Assembly: GCA_021732085.1 (NCBI GenBank)
Contig: JAKFVQ010000011.1
Coordinates: 1-37,526, forward strand
DNA from: Candidatus Obscuribacterales bacterium
Lineage (GTDB): Bacteria; Cyanobacteriota; Vampirovibrionia; Obscuribacterales; Obscuribacteraceae
Reading direction: 5' to 3'
Length of the DNA stretch: 37,526 bases
Position numbers and translations under genes: made by a program. Below, in pieces: positions 16,869 to 24,154 of the stretch (its first letter is position 1; the number at the start of each line of letters is the position of its first letter). The notes beneath the pieces are model-generated. The model had not been told where the DNA came from. It saw only the letters and a list, made by a program, of their open reading frames with translations, and made no database searches.

Positions 16869-17540
16869 TTAGCTACCGATGATATCGGAGCTGTTGACGA
16901 ACTCCACGCCGAGCGACTTCATCTCAGCGATGACGGGCGCGAAGGCGGGAATGTCGAGATCCCGAGTGCAGTCCATGACGACACGAACCTTGAATCCAGC
17001 ATTCGCCAGATCCACAGCGGTCATGCCGACGCAGATGCGAAAGACCAGCCCGACCAAATCAACATGAGTGATCCCGAGCTGCCTCAAGCGAGGAAGCAGA
17101 TTGGGATTGCCGCATGCCGAATAGCTGTCCTTATCGATGGCATCGCCCTTGGGAAAGATGTCGTCAACGAGATCGGCGCGAACACCGGGCAGGAATTCCC
17201 CGCCCCAGGTCTTCAGGACGCAGTGATCCGGATAGACGGTCGAGAGCAGCCCGTCGCGGTCAGGAACCTGATCCTGATAGGCGTTCTTGCCCGGATTTTG
17301 GCTTACGAAGTTGAACATCTTCGGATCGTGTTGATCCAGCCCAGCGAATATGTAGTCATAGCCGCCCTGCTCCTGAAGCTTGCCAATCGGAGGTCCGACC
17401 TGCTCCCCTTCCGGAACGGGCAATTGAGCGGTATTGCCCTTGCCGTCACTGTGGCTTTGCGAACCGAAATCGTTGAGTGGATCAACGAGTCCGAGCGCGC
17501 GCTTCACAGCAAGCGCACCATCACCAATGGTGGCACTCAT
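16869..17540 (-). CDS. pncA: Nicotinamidase (isochorismatase-fold amidohydrolase)
   Basis: Hydrolyses nicotinamide to nicotinate and ammonia, the entry step of the Preiss-Handler NAD salvage route. The 223-aa protein shows the family pattern: Asp20 in LVDPLNDF, metal ligands Asp69 and His71 (LDQH) and His106 (YPDHCV), Lys131 in PKGDAIDKDSYSAC and nucleophile Cys170 in VFRICVGMTAVDL. The triad and metal site are therefore complete. The residues just before the Cys differ from the usual TDYC. AAGGA lies eight bases before the ATG. It is the last gene of the cluster, separated from nadE by a hairpin, so it may be read partly on its own. Another isochorismatase-like amidase is possible, but the neighbours make nicotinamide the obvious substrate. 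Confidence 0.85.
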   Translation of the reverse strand: MSATIGDGALAVKRALGLVDPLNDFGSQSHSDGKGNTAQLPVPEGEQVGPPIGKLQEQGGYDYIFAGLDQHDPKMFNFVSQNPGKNAYQDQVPDRDGLLSTVYPDHCVLKTWGGEFLPGVRADLVDDIFPKGDAIDKDSYSACGNPNLLPRLRQLGITHVDLVGLVFRICVGMTAVDLANAGFKVRVVMDCTRDLDIPAFAPVIAEMKSLGVEFVNSSDIIGS

Positions 17541-17609
17541 CTCATATTCCTTTTCGCTTTGGAAGAGAATTTGCCTTAGGCAAATCCACGATTATCAAGA
17601 AAGCAACTG

Positions 17610-17640
17610 GCTCCCACCGATCTGTCTGATCGGTGGGAGC
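17610..17640 (-). terminator. Hairpin between nadE and pncA
   Basis: GCTCCCACCGATC and its exact complement enclose a five-base loop, a 13-bp perfect stem. It begins eight bases beyond the nadE stop. No strong U-run follows in the minus direction, so it may attenuate rather than end transcription before pncA. Confidence 0.7.
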
Positions 17641-17647
17641 TTGGTGC

Positions 17648-19726
17648 CTACTTGCGTTCGGTAGTCTTCGCTTTGGCGGCGGAATTCTTTCCTGCGCCGT
17701 TTGAGGAATTAGATGCATCGTCCGCCTCAGCCCACTTGAGCCACATGGCAGGATCAGCATCCGTCGGCATACGCCAGTCACCGCGAGGCGAAAGGCTGAT
17801 TGAACCGACCTTCGGTCCATCCGGCAAACAACTGCGCTTGTACTGCTGGAAGAAGAAACGCTTCAACCAAAGTTTAAGCCACTTGCGAATTTCGTCATTG
17901 CTGTAGACAGTGTCGAACTTCGCTTGCAGAGCCAGATAGAGAATCTTCTCCGGGGCGAACCCGAAGCGCAGCAAATTGTAGAGGAAGAAATCCGTCAGTT
18001 CATAAGGACCAACAGAAGATTCCGTCTTTTGCGCGATCTTGCCGTCCTTACCCGCGGGCAGGAGCTCCGGCGAGATCTCGGTTGCTGCAACGTCAAGAAG
18101 AATCTTACGGACTTCGCCGTCAAATTCATTCTCCGCCGCCCACTTCACAAGGAAGCGAACGAGCGTCTTCGGAATCGAGACGTTCGGATTGTACATGCTC
18201 ATGTGATCGGCGTTGTAGGTACACCAACCAAGAGCAAGTTCGGAGACGTCGCCAGTGCCGATCGTGAAGCCAGTGTTCATGAGCAGGGCAGTACGCTGGC
18301 GCGCCTGCACATTCTCAAACACGAGGTCCTGACTGCCTGCAGGCAGCTCAGTCAAGCTGTTGTTGAACGCATCTAGTTCCATCGAATCTATTGCAAGACC
18401 GAAGGGTTTATGGCTGAGCGCCTTCATTTCCGCGAAGCAGAGCGGACGGATGTCGATTTCACGGGCACTGACACCGAGTGCGTCCATAAGCGCATGAGCG
18501 TTACCCTTAGTGCGCTTGGTGGTGCCGAAGCCGGGCATCGTCAGACCCTGAATGCGCGCATTCTTCCAGCCAAGATTCTGGAAAGCTTTGGCCAGCACCA
18601 GAAGCGCCAGCGTGGAATCAAGTCCGCCGGAAACGCCGATGCTGACCTGGTCCGGGTTGACGTGCTCCAGCCGTTTGCTGAGCCCGGCAACTTGAATCTG
18701 GAAGATTTCATGGCAGCGTTCATTCAGGCGTTCTTTGCCAGCCGGAACGAAGGGATGAGCGTCGACACGGCGCGAGAGCTGAACCGGAGCCTTGTTCGGC
18801 TCAAGTTTGAAGCTTTGCACCCGGAAATTCGTGACGCCAACAATACGCCGATTATCAGCGAAACTGCCGGTGCGCAGACGGTCGATAGCGATACGATCCA
18901 TATCGACATCGGAGAAGACCAGCACGGACTCTCGTTCGAAGCGGCGGTTCTCAGCCAGCTCCACACCGTTCTCGGCAATCAAACAATGACCACTGAAAAC
19001 GATATCGGTGCTCGACTCGCCAGTCCCGCACGAAGCGTAGACGTAGGCAGCCAGACAGCGGGCGGACTGATTGAAGACGAGCTGCTTGCGGTAGCCTTCC
19101 TTGCCGATTAGCTCGTTGCTCGCGGAAAGATTGACGAGCATCGTCGCGCCGGCAAGAGCTTGCAGCGAGCTCGGTGGGACAGGCACCCAGAGATCTTCGC
19201 AGATCTCGACGCCAATGATAAGGCCAGGAACGTCGCTCGCCGCGAAAAGCAGATCGGTGCCAAACGGCACGGTCTGCCCGAAGAGCGTGATCTCAGTGTC
19301 CTCGGAATCCTCCGCCGGCGAGAACCAGCGGCGCTCATAGAACTCCTTGTAGTTCGGCAGGTAAGTCTTCGGCACGACGCCGAGAATCTTGCCACCGCGC
19401 ATCACAATCGCGCAGTTGAAGAGCCGGTCCCGGACAACCAGCGGACAACCGACGAAGACGACGCCGCTGAATTTGGAAACGGTCGCCTCAAGAATACGTG
19501 CCACCGCAGCCAGTGCACTTTCGCGCAAAGGAGCCTGGTGGAACAAGTCACCGCAAGTATAACCTGCAATCGACAGCTCAGGGAACACGAGCACTTTGAT
19601 TTTGCTCGCCTCGGCCTGCACCATCGAATCGATAATGCCTTGAGCATTAAAGTCGCAGTTGGCGACCTTCAGGCGGGGCACAGCAGTGCCTGCCCTGACG
19701 AATCCTAGATGATCATGCTTTGGCAT
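17648..19726 (-). CDS. nadE: Glutamine-dependent NAD synthetase
   Basis: Last step of NAD synthesis: amidation of nicotinate adenine dinucleotide using ammonia drawn from glutamine. The 692-aa protein is the two-domain, long type. The N-terminal nitrilase-fold glutaminase has its triad Glu50 (FPELSIAGYT), Lys120 (VPKTYLPNY) and Cys176 (EICEDLW). The C-terminal synthetase has the PP-loop SGGLDS (366-371) and GTGDVSELALGWCTYN. The triad spacing agrees with my memory of the mycobacterial enzyme. GAGGTG precedes the ATG. The gene lies 24 bp after prs. The Lys/Ala/Ser-rich tail of about 20 residues looks disordered. Composition is GC-rich (38 of 60 in 18601-18660 by hand count). Confidence 0.95.
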   Translation of the reverse strand: MPKHDHLGFVRAGTAVPRLKVANCDFNAQGIIDSMVQAEASKIKVLVFPELSIAGYTCGDLFHQAPLRESALAAVARILEATVSKFSGVVFVGCPLVVRDRLFNCAIVMRGGKILGVVPKTYLPNYKEFYERRWFSPAEDSEDTEITLFGQTVPFGTDLLFAASDVPGLIIGVEICEDLWVPVPPSSLQALAGATMLVNLSASNELIGKEGYRKQLVFNQSARCLAAYVYASCGTGESSTDIVFSGHCLIAENGVELAENRRFERESVLVFSDVDMDRIAIDRLRTGSFADNRRIVGVTNFRVQSFKLEPNKAPVQLSRRVDAHPFVPAGKERLNERCHEIFQIQVAGLSKRLEHVNPDQVSIGVSGGLDSTLALLVLAKAFQNLGWKNARIQGLTMPGFGTTKRTKGNAHALMDALGVSAREIDIRPLCFAEMKALSHKPFGLAIDSMELDAFNNSLTELPAGSQDLVFENVQARQRTALLMNTGFTIGTGDVSELALGWCTYNADHMSMYNPNVSIPKTLVRFLVKWAAENEFDGEVRKILLDVAATEISPELLPAGKDGKIAQKTESSVGPYELTDFFLYNLLRFGFAPEKILYLALQAKFDTVYSNDEIRKWLKLWLKRFFFQQYKRSCLPDGPKVGSISLSPRGDWRMPTDADPAMWLKWAEADDASNSSNGAGKNSAAKAKTTERK

Positions 19727-19750
19727 TTGTTTTCACCTCGAACATTTCTT

Positions 19751-20749
19751 TTAACTCCCACCTCCGATATAAGGCAGGAAAAGTTCAGCACAGGACTCGA
19801 CTTTCAAGAAGTCGCATTCCAGACTGCGCGAGCGCGGGTGGCTGTCTGTAACAACCATTTCTTTGATGAGACCTGTCGCTTTTATCTTCTCCAGGGCTTC
19901 GCCGGGGAAAAGCGCGTGCGTTGAAACCACGGCGATACCGGTAGCGCCGGCTGCCAGATAGGCTCTGGCAGCATTGAGAAGCGAGCTGCCTGTTCGAACC
20001 ATATCGTCGTAGATAACGACGAATCGATCTTTGACAGGACCGCTCACTCCAAGTGTAACAGTGGTCGCACCATCAATCCGCTCTTTATAAGCGAAAGCTG
20101 GTGCAACCCCCATGTCTCGCGCAAGAGACTCGACCCACTTCATCCGTCCAGCATCAGTAGACGCAAAAACGAAAGAACCGATCGAACTCTTGCCCTCGAC
20201 AAAAAGTTCAGTAGTTGCGACTGCTATCGAAGCGTTGGGTGCATATTTCCGAGCAAGCGCCTGAGCCGCACGCACGACAATCGGCTTGCCGTAGACATGG
20301 CAAGCTTGGGCTCCGTTCTCGAAATACTGCGGCAGACCTTCGGAATGAAGGTCCAGCAGATAGAAGCGATTGCCCATCGGCGCACGGGGCATTCCATTGG
20401 AGAGCAATCGGGCGCGATACTTGGCTTTGACAGCCTCGCCGCTTTTCACCGCTCTCTCCATAGTGGAATATCCGAAATACGGAAGCACGATTTTCAATCT
20501 CGAGGCGCCACCATCCACGATGGCGTTTGCAAGATCAAAGAGCTCCATTGTCTCTGTATCGCTGATCGTGCCGGCTACGATGATAGCTGGACGATCCTCG
20601 ACAGAGGTCAACAGGCGATGATACGACTCTCCATCAGGGAAAGTTTTCCTCTCAAGCTCTCCGAGCGGATGCCCGGAGAGCTTGCTGAGCAAAGCGGCAA
20701 GACCGCCATACGATTGCGTGCTGAAGATAACAGCGGAACTCAAATTCAC
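19751..20749 (-). CDS. prs: Divergent ribose-phosphate pyrophosphokinase (PRPP synthetase)
   Basis: Makes PRPP from ribose 5-phosphate and ATP; PRPP is the co-substrate of PncB encoded just upstream. The 332-aa protein keeps the two-domain phosphoribosyltransferase layout. KTFPDGESY (35-43), LPYFGYSTMER (89-99), DLHSEGLPQYF (133-143), a Lys-x-Arg catalytic pair at 222-224 and the PRPP loop YDDMVRTGSS (247-256) are visible. Each motif differs from the usual housekeeping Prs, so this is probably a specialised second copy. The GTG start at 20749 overlaps the pncB stop as GTGA, which gives strong translational coupling to PncB. Family assignment is firm; catalytic competence is inferred. Confidence 0.9.
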   Translation of the reverse strand: MNLSSAVIFSTQSYGGLAALLSKLSGHPLGELERKTFPDGESYHRLLTSVEDRPAIIVAGTISDTETMELFDLANAIVDGGASRLKIVLPYFGYSTMERAVKSGEAVKAKYRARLLSNGMPRAPMGNRFYLLDLHSEGLPQYFENGAQACHVYGKPIVVRAAQALARKYAPNASIAVATTELFVEGKSSIGSFVFASTDAGRMKWVESLARDMGVAPAFAYKERIDGATTVTLGVSGPVKDRFVVIYDDMVRTGSSLLNAARAYLAAGATGIAVVSTHALFPGEALEKIKATGLIKEMVVTDSHPRSRSLECDFLKVESCAELFLPYIGGGS

Positions 20750-22230
20750 GCAGCCCTCGCTTTCACGATGAGCTCGCGACGCAGATCGAAGAGACCACGC
20801 TCCATGCGCACGGGATATTCCGCCGGATTCTCGAAACGACGAACGCCTTCCGGCAGAGACGCCAACTGAGCCTTGGCATATGCCTGAATTTCAGGAAGAG
20901 CCGGGCTCTGGTAGATTATCTTGCCGCGACGCGCGATGGGCACAAGCAGATCCTTGGCGACCGCATAATGGGTGCCTTCGATCATCTTGTTTTCGCGTGT
21001 ATCGTTGTAAGGGTCGACCATGAGATTTTGAGCGGGAGGAACCAGCTCATTGTAAATCATGTCGCCGACAAAACGCCCGTTCTGGTCGATGAAACGACGA
21101 ACTTGCTGGATGCCCGGAGTGGTTGTCTTTGCAACTTGCTCAGAGACCTTGATCGGGAAACGCCAGCCCTTGCCGTCCAGGATGGCACCCAGCTTGTATA
21201 CAGCACCAAGTGCGGGCTGGTCGAAGCAGGTGACAACCTTCGTGCCGACGCCGTAGACGCAGATGCGAGCGCCCTGAGCGTTGAGGCTCTGAATGATTTT
21301 CTCATCCAGGTCGTTGCTGCAAAACACGCGCGCCTTCGGGAAGCCTGCCTCGTCAAGCATCTGGCGAGCCTTCTGCGAAAGATCAGCAAGATCGCCAGAA
21401 TCGAGGCGAATGCCGTTCATTTCGTAGCCCCGGGCTCGAAGCTTCAAGCCGACCTTGATCGCCTTCTTGATGCCTTCGATGCTGTTGTACGTGTCTACAA
21501 GGAAAACGCAATTGTTCGGCAACGCATCAGCGTATGCTTCAAATGCCTTGAGCTCCTCCTCGAAAGACATGACCAGAGCATGGGCCATGGTGCCGCCCGA
21601 CGGAATGCCGTAGAGCTCCATAGCCTGCAGGTTCGATGTGCCGGCAAAGCCGCCCACAAACGATGCCCAACTAGCCATCAGAGCGCCATCGATGCCTTGA
21701 GCACGGCGCATACCGTACTCGAAGCATGGCTTGCCATTGGCGGCATACGTGATGCGAGACGCCTTGGTAGCCACGAGCGTTGGGAAATTGCTCAGCGTCA
21801 GGAGCGGCGTCTCCAACAAATGCCCCTGAATGATCGGTCCTTTGACTCGCATCATCGGTTCATTGCCGAACACGACAGTGCCTTCAGGCATCGCGTCGAT
21901 GTCCACCTTCAAACGCAGCTTGCCGAGATATTCGAGGAAGCCCGGATGAAAGAGGGGCTTGCCGTCGTTCCCAACAAGACGCGAGAGCGTCTGCAGGTTG
22001 CGAGCAGTGAAGCGATAGTTGGATACGTAATCGATCGCATGGGTCAACCCCGAAGAAACGGCATAGCCGCCCTCGAACGGGGTCTTGCGAAAGTAGAGAT
22101 GAAACACTGCCTCCCGCTCGCCGGTGCCCATCAGCCAGTGCACGTAAGCCATCGTGAGCTGGTATTGATCGGTGAGCATCGCCAGCGGAATGCGATAAAG
22201 GTCCTTGAGAGGACGATGAACTTGTTTCAT
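20746..22230 (-). CDS. pncB: Nicotinate phosphoribosyltransferase
   Basis: Condenses nicotinate with PRPP to give nicotinate mononucleotide, with ATP hydrolysis. The 494-aa protein has LTDQYQLTMAYVHW near the start, FEYGMRRAQG (170-179), VGGFAGTSN and YGIPSGGTMAHA (207-218). The last holds the His that is phosphorylated in the family. I call it nicotinate rather than nicotinamide specific from overall resemblance to the PncB group and from the presence of PncA. The ATG at 22230 was chosen because AGGAA stands about nine bases upstream; an in-frame start at 22317 would add 29 residues unlike the family. It overlaps prs by four bases. Confidence 0.93.
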   Translation of the reverse strand: MKQVHRPLKDLYRIPLAMLTDQYQLTMAYVHWLMGTGEREAVFHLYFRKTPFEGGYAVSSGLTHAIDYVSNYRFTARNLQTLSRLVGNDGKPLFHPGFLEYLGKLRLKVDIDAMPEGTVVFGNEPMMRVKGPIIQGHLLETPLLTLSNFPTLVATKASRITYAANGKPCFEYGMRRAQGIDGALMASWASFVGGFAGTSNLQAMELYGIPSGGTMAHALVMSFEEELKAFEAYADALPNNCVFLVDTYNSIEGIKKAIKVGLKLRARGYEMNGIRLDSGDLADLSQKARQMLDEAGFPKARVFCSNDLDEKIIQSLNAQGARICVYGVGTKVVTCFDQPALGAVYKLGAILDGKGWRFPIKVSEQVAKTTTPGIQQVRRFIDQNGRFVGDMIYNELVPPAQNLMVDPYNDTRENKMIEGTHYAVAKDLLVPIARRGKIIYQSPALPEIQAYAKAQLASLPEGVRRFENPAEYPVRMERGLFDLRRELIVKARAA

Positions 22231-22542
22231 AGCTTTGGTTCCTGTTGTTTGAGTGCTCGTGATCCATGCGTCGCGCCATGAGCGCAGAAACTGGTGGACC
22301 AGGAGTGCCGAAGACAATCCCGCAATAAAACGCTGGGATCACATAGAGCATCGGGTTAAGCACGATGTAAGATCCACGGGTGACAAGCAATCGCCACCTG
22401 GACCTTGCACGTTCGAACTCAGGCGATGCGAGCATCACCTGCCGAATGTAAACAGGACGGAGAAAAGAGCACTAGAGCTCCGTCGGTTTGACGCCACGAA
22501 GCGCCTTACCACCTGACTTGACCAGCCCAGCCGAGTCAGCTT
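22231..22542. other. Gap of about 310 bp between nadD and pncB with a hairpin and an unconvincing frame
   Basis: On the minus strand a frame starting at 22438 encodes a partly hydrophobic peptide, but it runs far into pncB in another frame, so I do not call it. Just after the nadD stop a hairpin is seen (22513-22539). A separate promoter for pncB-prs-nadE may lie here. Confidence 0.5.
22513..22539 (-). terminator. Hairpin just after nadD
   Basis: CTGACTTG pairs with CGAGTCAG (one G-U pair in RNA) across an 11-base loop, starting three bases beyond the nadD stop. It suggests that transcription is attenuated before pncB. Confidence 0.5.
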
Positions 22543-23148
22543 TTAGGTGTAGTACCTGTTTTTCGTTATGATCTCGAAAACTTCAGGTTCCACAAGATGC
22601 CTAATTGACTTGCCGGCTTTGACTCGCTCACGCACAAGCGTGCTAGAAAGAGTCGAAGTGGGGCAGTCAATCAAAGCGAAGTTCGCGTTTGACGGGAGCA
22701 TAGCTGCAACTTTCTGGGCTTCAGCCATTTCCATTTCGCGCGGAGAGATGAGAAGCCTGCACAGGCGCAGGACCTCCTCGGACTCCCTCCAGCAAGTGAT
22801 CGGCAAGCTCGACTGCGGATCGATGTTATCGATACCGACAATCAAGTTGAGACGAACATTGTCGCCGTATTGAGCTTTCAGGGCACGCAGAGTGTCGATC
22901 GTGAATGATTTACCTTTGCGATCAATCTCGACGCGGGATGCTTTGAAAAATGGATTTTTGGCAATAGCTGCCTGCACCATTTCGTAGCGAATCTCCTTAT
23001 CGAGCACGCCCGTCTTATGAACGGGATTGCCGTTCGGAATAAAGAGAACCTCGTTCAGTCCATACTGGGCTCTGGCACAATCTGCAACGAGCGTGTGCCA
23101 GAGGTGAATCGGATTGAACGTGCCGGCAGAAATGCCTACTTCAAACAT
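22543..23148 (-). CDS. nadD: Nicotinate-nucleotide adenylyltransferase
   Basis: Transfers AMP from ATP to nicotinate mononucleotide, forming nicotinate adenine dinucleotide. The 201-aa protein has the nucleotidyltransferase start GTFNPIHLWH (9-18) and the C-terminal SSTLVRERVKAGKSI (168-182), equivalent to the ISST motif. Oddly, the family's HxGH box reads HLWH: both His residues are kept but the Gly is a Trp. This may change the ATP pocket. AAGGACG lies just before the ATG. It sits between PncB and the small Cys-rich protein and supplies the missing step between PncB and NadE. Confidence 0.9.
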   Translation of the reverse strand: MFEVGISAGTFNPIHLWHTLVADCARAQYGLNEVLFIPNGNPVHKTGVLDKEIRYEMVQAAIAKNPFFKASRVEIDRKGKSFTIDTLRALKAQYGDNVRLNLIVGIDNIDPQSSLPITCWRESEEVLRLCRLLISPREMEMAEAQKVAAMLPSNANFALIDCPTSTLSSTLVRERVKAGKSIRHLVEPEVFEIITKNRYYT

Positions 23149-23175
23149 GACACGTCCTTGGGCAAGCGGCTGCCC

Positions 23176-23253
23176 GACTCGCGCTCTAGAGGGAACGCGA
23201 GTCGAGCACCACCTGCAGTAGCACCAACAGGCCTAAGAAGTATTTCGCCTGTT
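23176..23253 (-). promoter_or_regulatory. Two successive hairpins ahead of nadD
   Basis: GACTCGCG/CGCGAGTC (23176-23203) and AACAGGC/GCCTGTT (23226-23253) lie in the 130-bp gap between the Cys-rich gene and nadD. They could be a terminator plus leader of the downstream genes. No riboswitch consensus was recognised. Confidence 0.45.
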
Positions 23254-23267
23254 AGTTACGGTTAAGC

Positions 23268-23286
23268 GGGAATGTGCATCATTCCC
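23268..23286 (-). terminator. Short hairpin at the end of the Cys-rich gene
   Basis: GGGAATG and CATTCCC form a 7-bp stem with a five-base loop that spans the stop codon of the 77-aa gene. Confidence 0.4.
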
Positions 23287-23512
23287 AGGTATGGGGCTTG
23301 ATGCACATGCAGTCCCAGAGGATCCTCTGGCAGCCCGAGCAACGGTTGAGATACACCGGTTCGCACGTGGTGCAAATGTTTTCGTACTTCATGCCGCTCT
23401 TGGTCGCATTGCCGCACTTGCCGCAGGGCTTGTTGTCCCTGCAGTTATGATTGGCATTCGACTGGCCACAGGTGTTGGCACAAGTGGTAGGCTGCTGGGA
23501 TTGATTGGTCAT
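23279..23512 (-). CDS. Cysteine-rich 77-aa protein, probable zinc-binding
   Basis: Not recognised as a named family. It carries 11 Cys in 77 residues, arranged largely as CxxC pairs: Cys30/33 (CGKC), 47/50 (CTTC), 58/61 (CSGC) and 68/70, plus Cys11, 15 and 24. This suggests two or more zinc knuckles. The C-terminal CQRILWDCMC is also seen in small zinc-ribbon proteins. GGAGG lies five bases before the ATG. It lies 36 bp after the Nudix gene, whose protein also has a zinc ribbon, and upstream of nadD. So it is placed within the NAD cluster, though its part there is unknown. Confidence 0.7.
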   Translation of the reverse strand: MTNQSQQPTTCANTCGQSNANHNCRDNKPCGKCGNATKSGMKYENICTTCEPVYLNRCSGCQRILWDCMCIKPHTWE

Positions 23513-23548
23513 ACTTACCTCCGGATCTGCCTCTCTCGAGGCATAAGT

Positions 23549-24151
23549 TCACGCGCGGGGGATCCCGAGCATGTAATCGATGATTGCCTGGCGATGAGTC
23601 TCAAACGCGACCTCACCGGGCAGAGAATTGAGACTTGATACGACGCACAATTCAGCGTCGTCCCCGGCGACAGGCTGCTCATAGACAGTCTTTGCCAGGA
23701 AAAACATCAGGACTTCGTTGACGCCAGTCGGCGACGACGTGAAGAGCAGGCGATCGATTTCGATCTCCAGTCCTGTCTCTTCTTTTGCTTCGCGAATCGC
23801 GCCTTGCAGCGCCGACTCGAAAGGATCCACGAAACCACCAGGTAAAGCAAAATACCCAGCGCGTGGATTCTTCTTCCGCTTCACGAAGACGAAACCGCCG
23901 TCGCGATGCGGGATCAGAATCACTGCAACAGGCAATGGATTGTTCCAGTGCACAAAGCCGCAGGATTCGCATGTCTTGCGCAGCTTGCCTTCGACGTCTT
24001 TCTCGACGAGCTCGGCCGAACAACCCGGGCAGAACTTGTAGCGTCCTGCATAGGGTTGCACTTTGCCGCAATTCGTCTTGATTTTGGCCAAGGCGTAGCC
24101 CGCAGCCAGGGTCAGTGCGAACGCACCACCCAGAACAAGCGAACTCAGCAT
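23549..24151 (-). CDS. Membrane-anchored zinc-ribbon Nudix hydrolase
   Basis: Predicted pyrophosphatase for a nucleotide derivative such as ADP-ribose, NADH or a capped RNA. The 200-aa protein starts with one hydrophobic helix (3-23). A four-Cys zinc ribbon follows (CPGC 41-44, CESC 61-64), then a complete Nudix box at 106-128 (Gly106, Glu112, REAKEETGL). Ribbon plus Nudix recalls NudC-like enzymes, but the NudC SQPWPFPxS motif after the box is absent and here SSPTGVNEVLMFF follows. The start is coupled to the M28 gene: three bases separate stop and start, with AAGGAG before the ATG. Its place beside NAD genes suggests clean-up or recycling of NAD-derived products; this is inferred. Confidence 0.88.
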   Translation of the reverse strand: MLSSLVLGGAFALTLAAGYALAKIKTNCGKVQPYAGRYKFCPGCSAELVEKDVEGKLRKTCESCGFVHWNNPLPVAVILIPHRDGGFVFVKRKKNPRAGYFALPGGFVDPFESALQGAIREAKEETGLEIEIDRLLFTSSPTGVNEVLMFFLAKTVYEQPVAGDDAELCVVSSLNSLPGEVAFETHRQAIIDYMLGIPRA

Positions 24152-24154
24152 AAG

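Noticed and set aside
20968..22281. 437-aa plus-strand frame opposite pncB
   Set aside because: Antisense shadow of a well-supported gene; no ribosome site or domain.
21884..22438. Minus-strand frame with a hydrophobic start between nadD and pncB
   Set aside because: It runs about 350 bp into pncB in another frame and its later part is composition of shifted pncB codons. Only the first 60 residues look protein-like.
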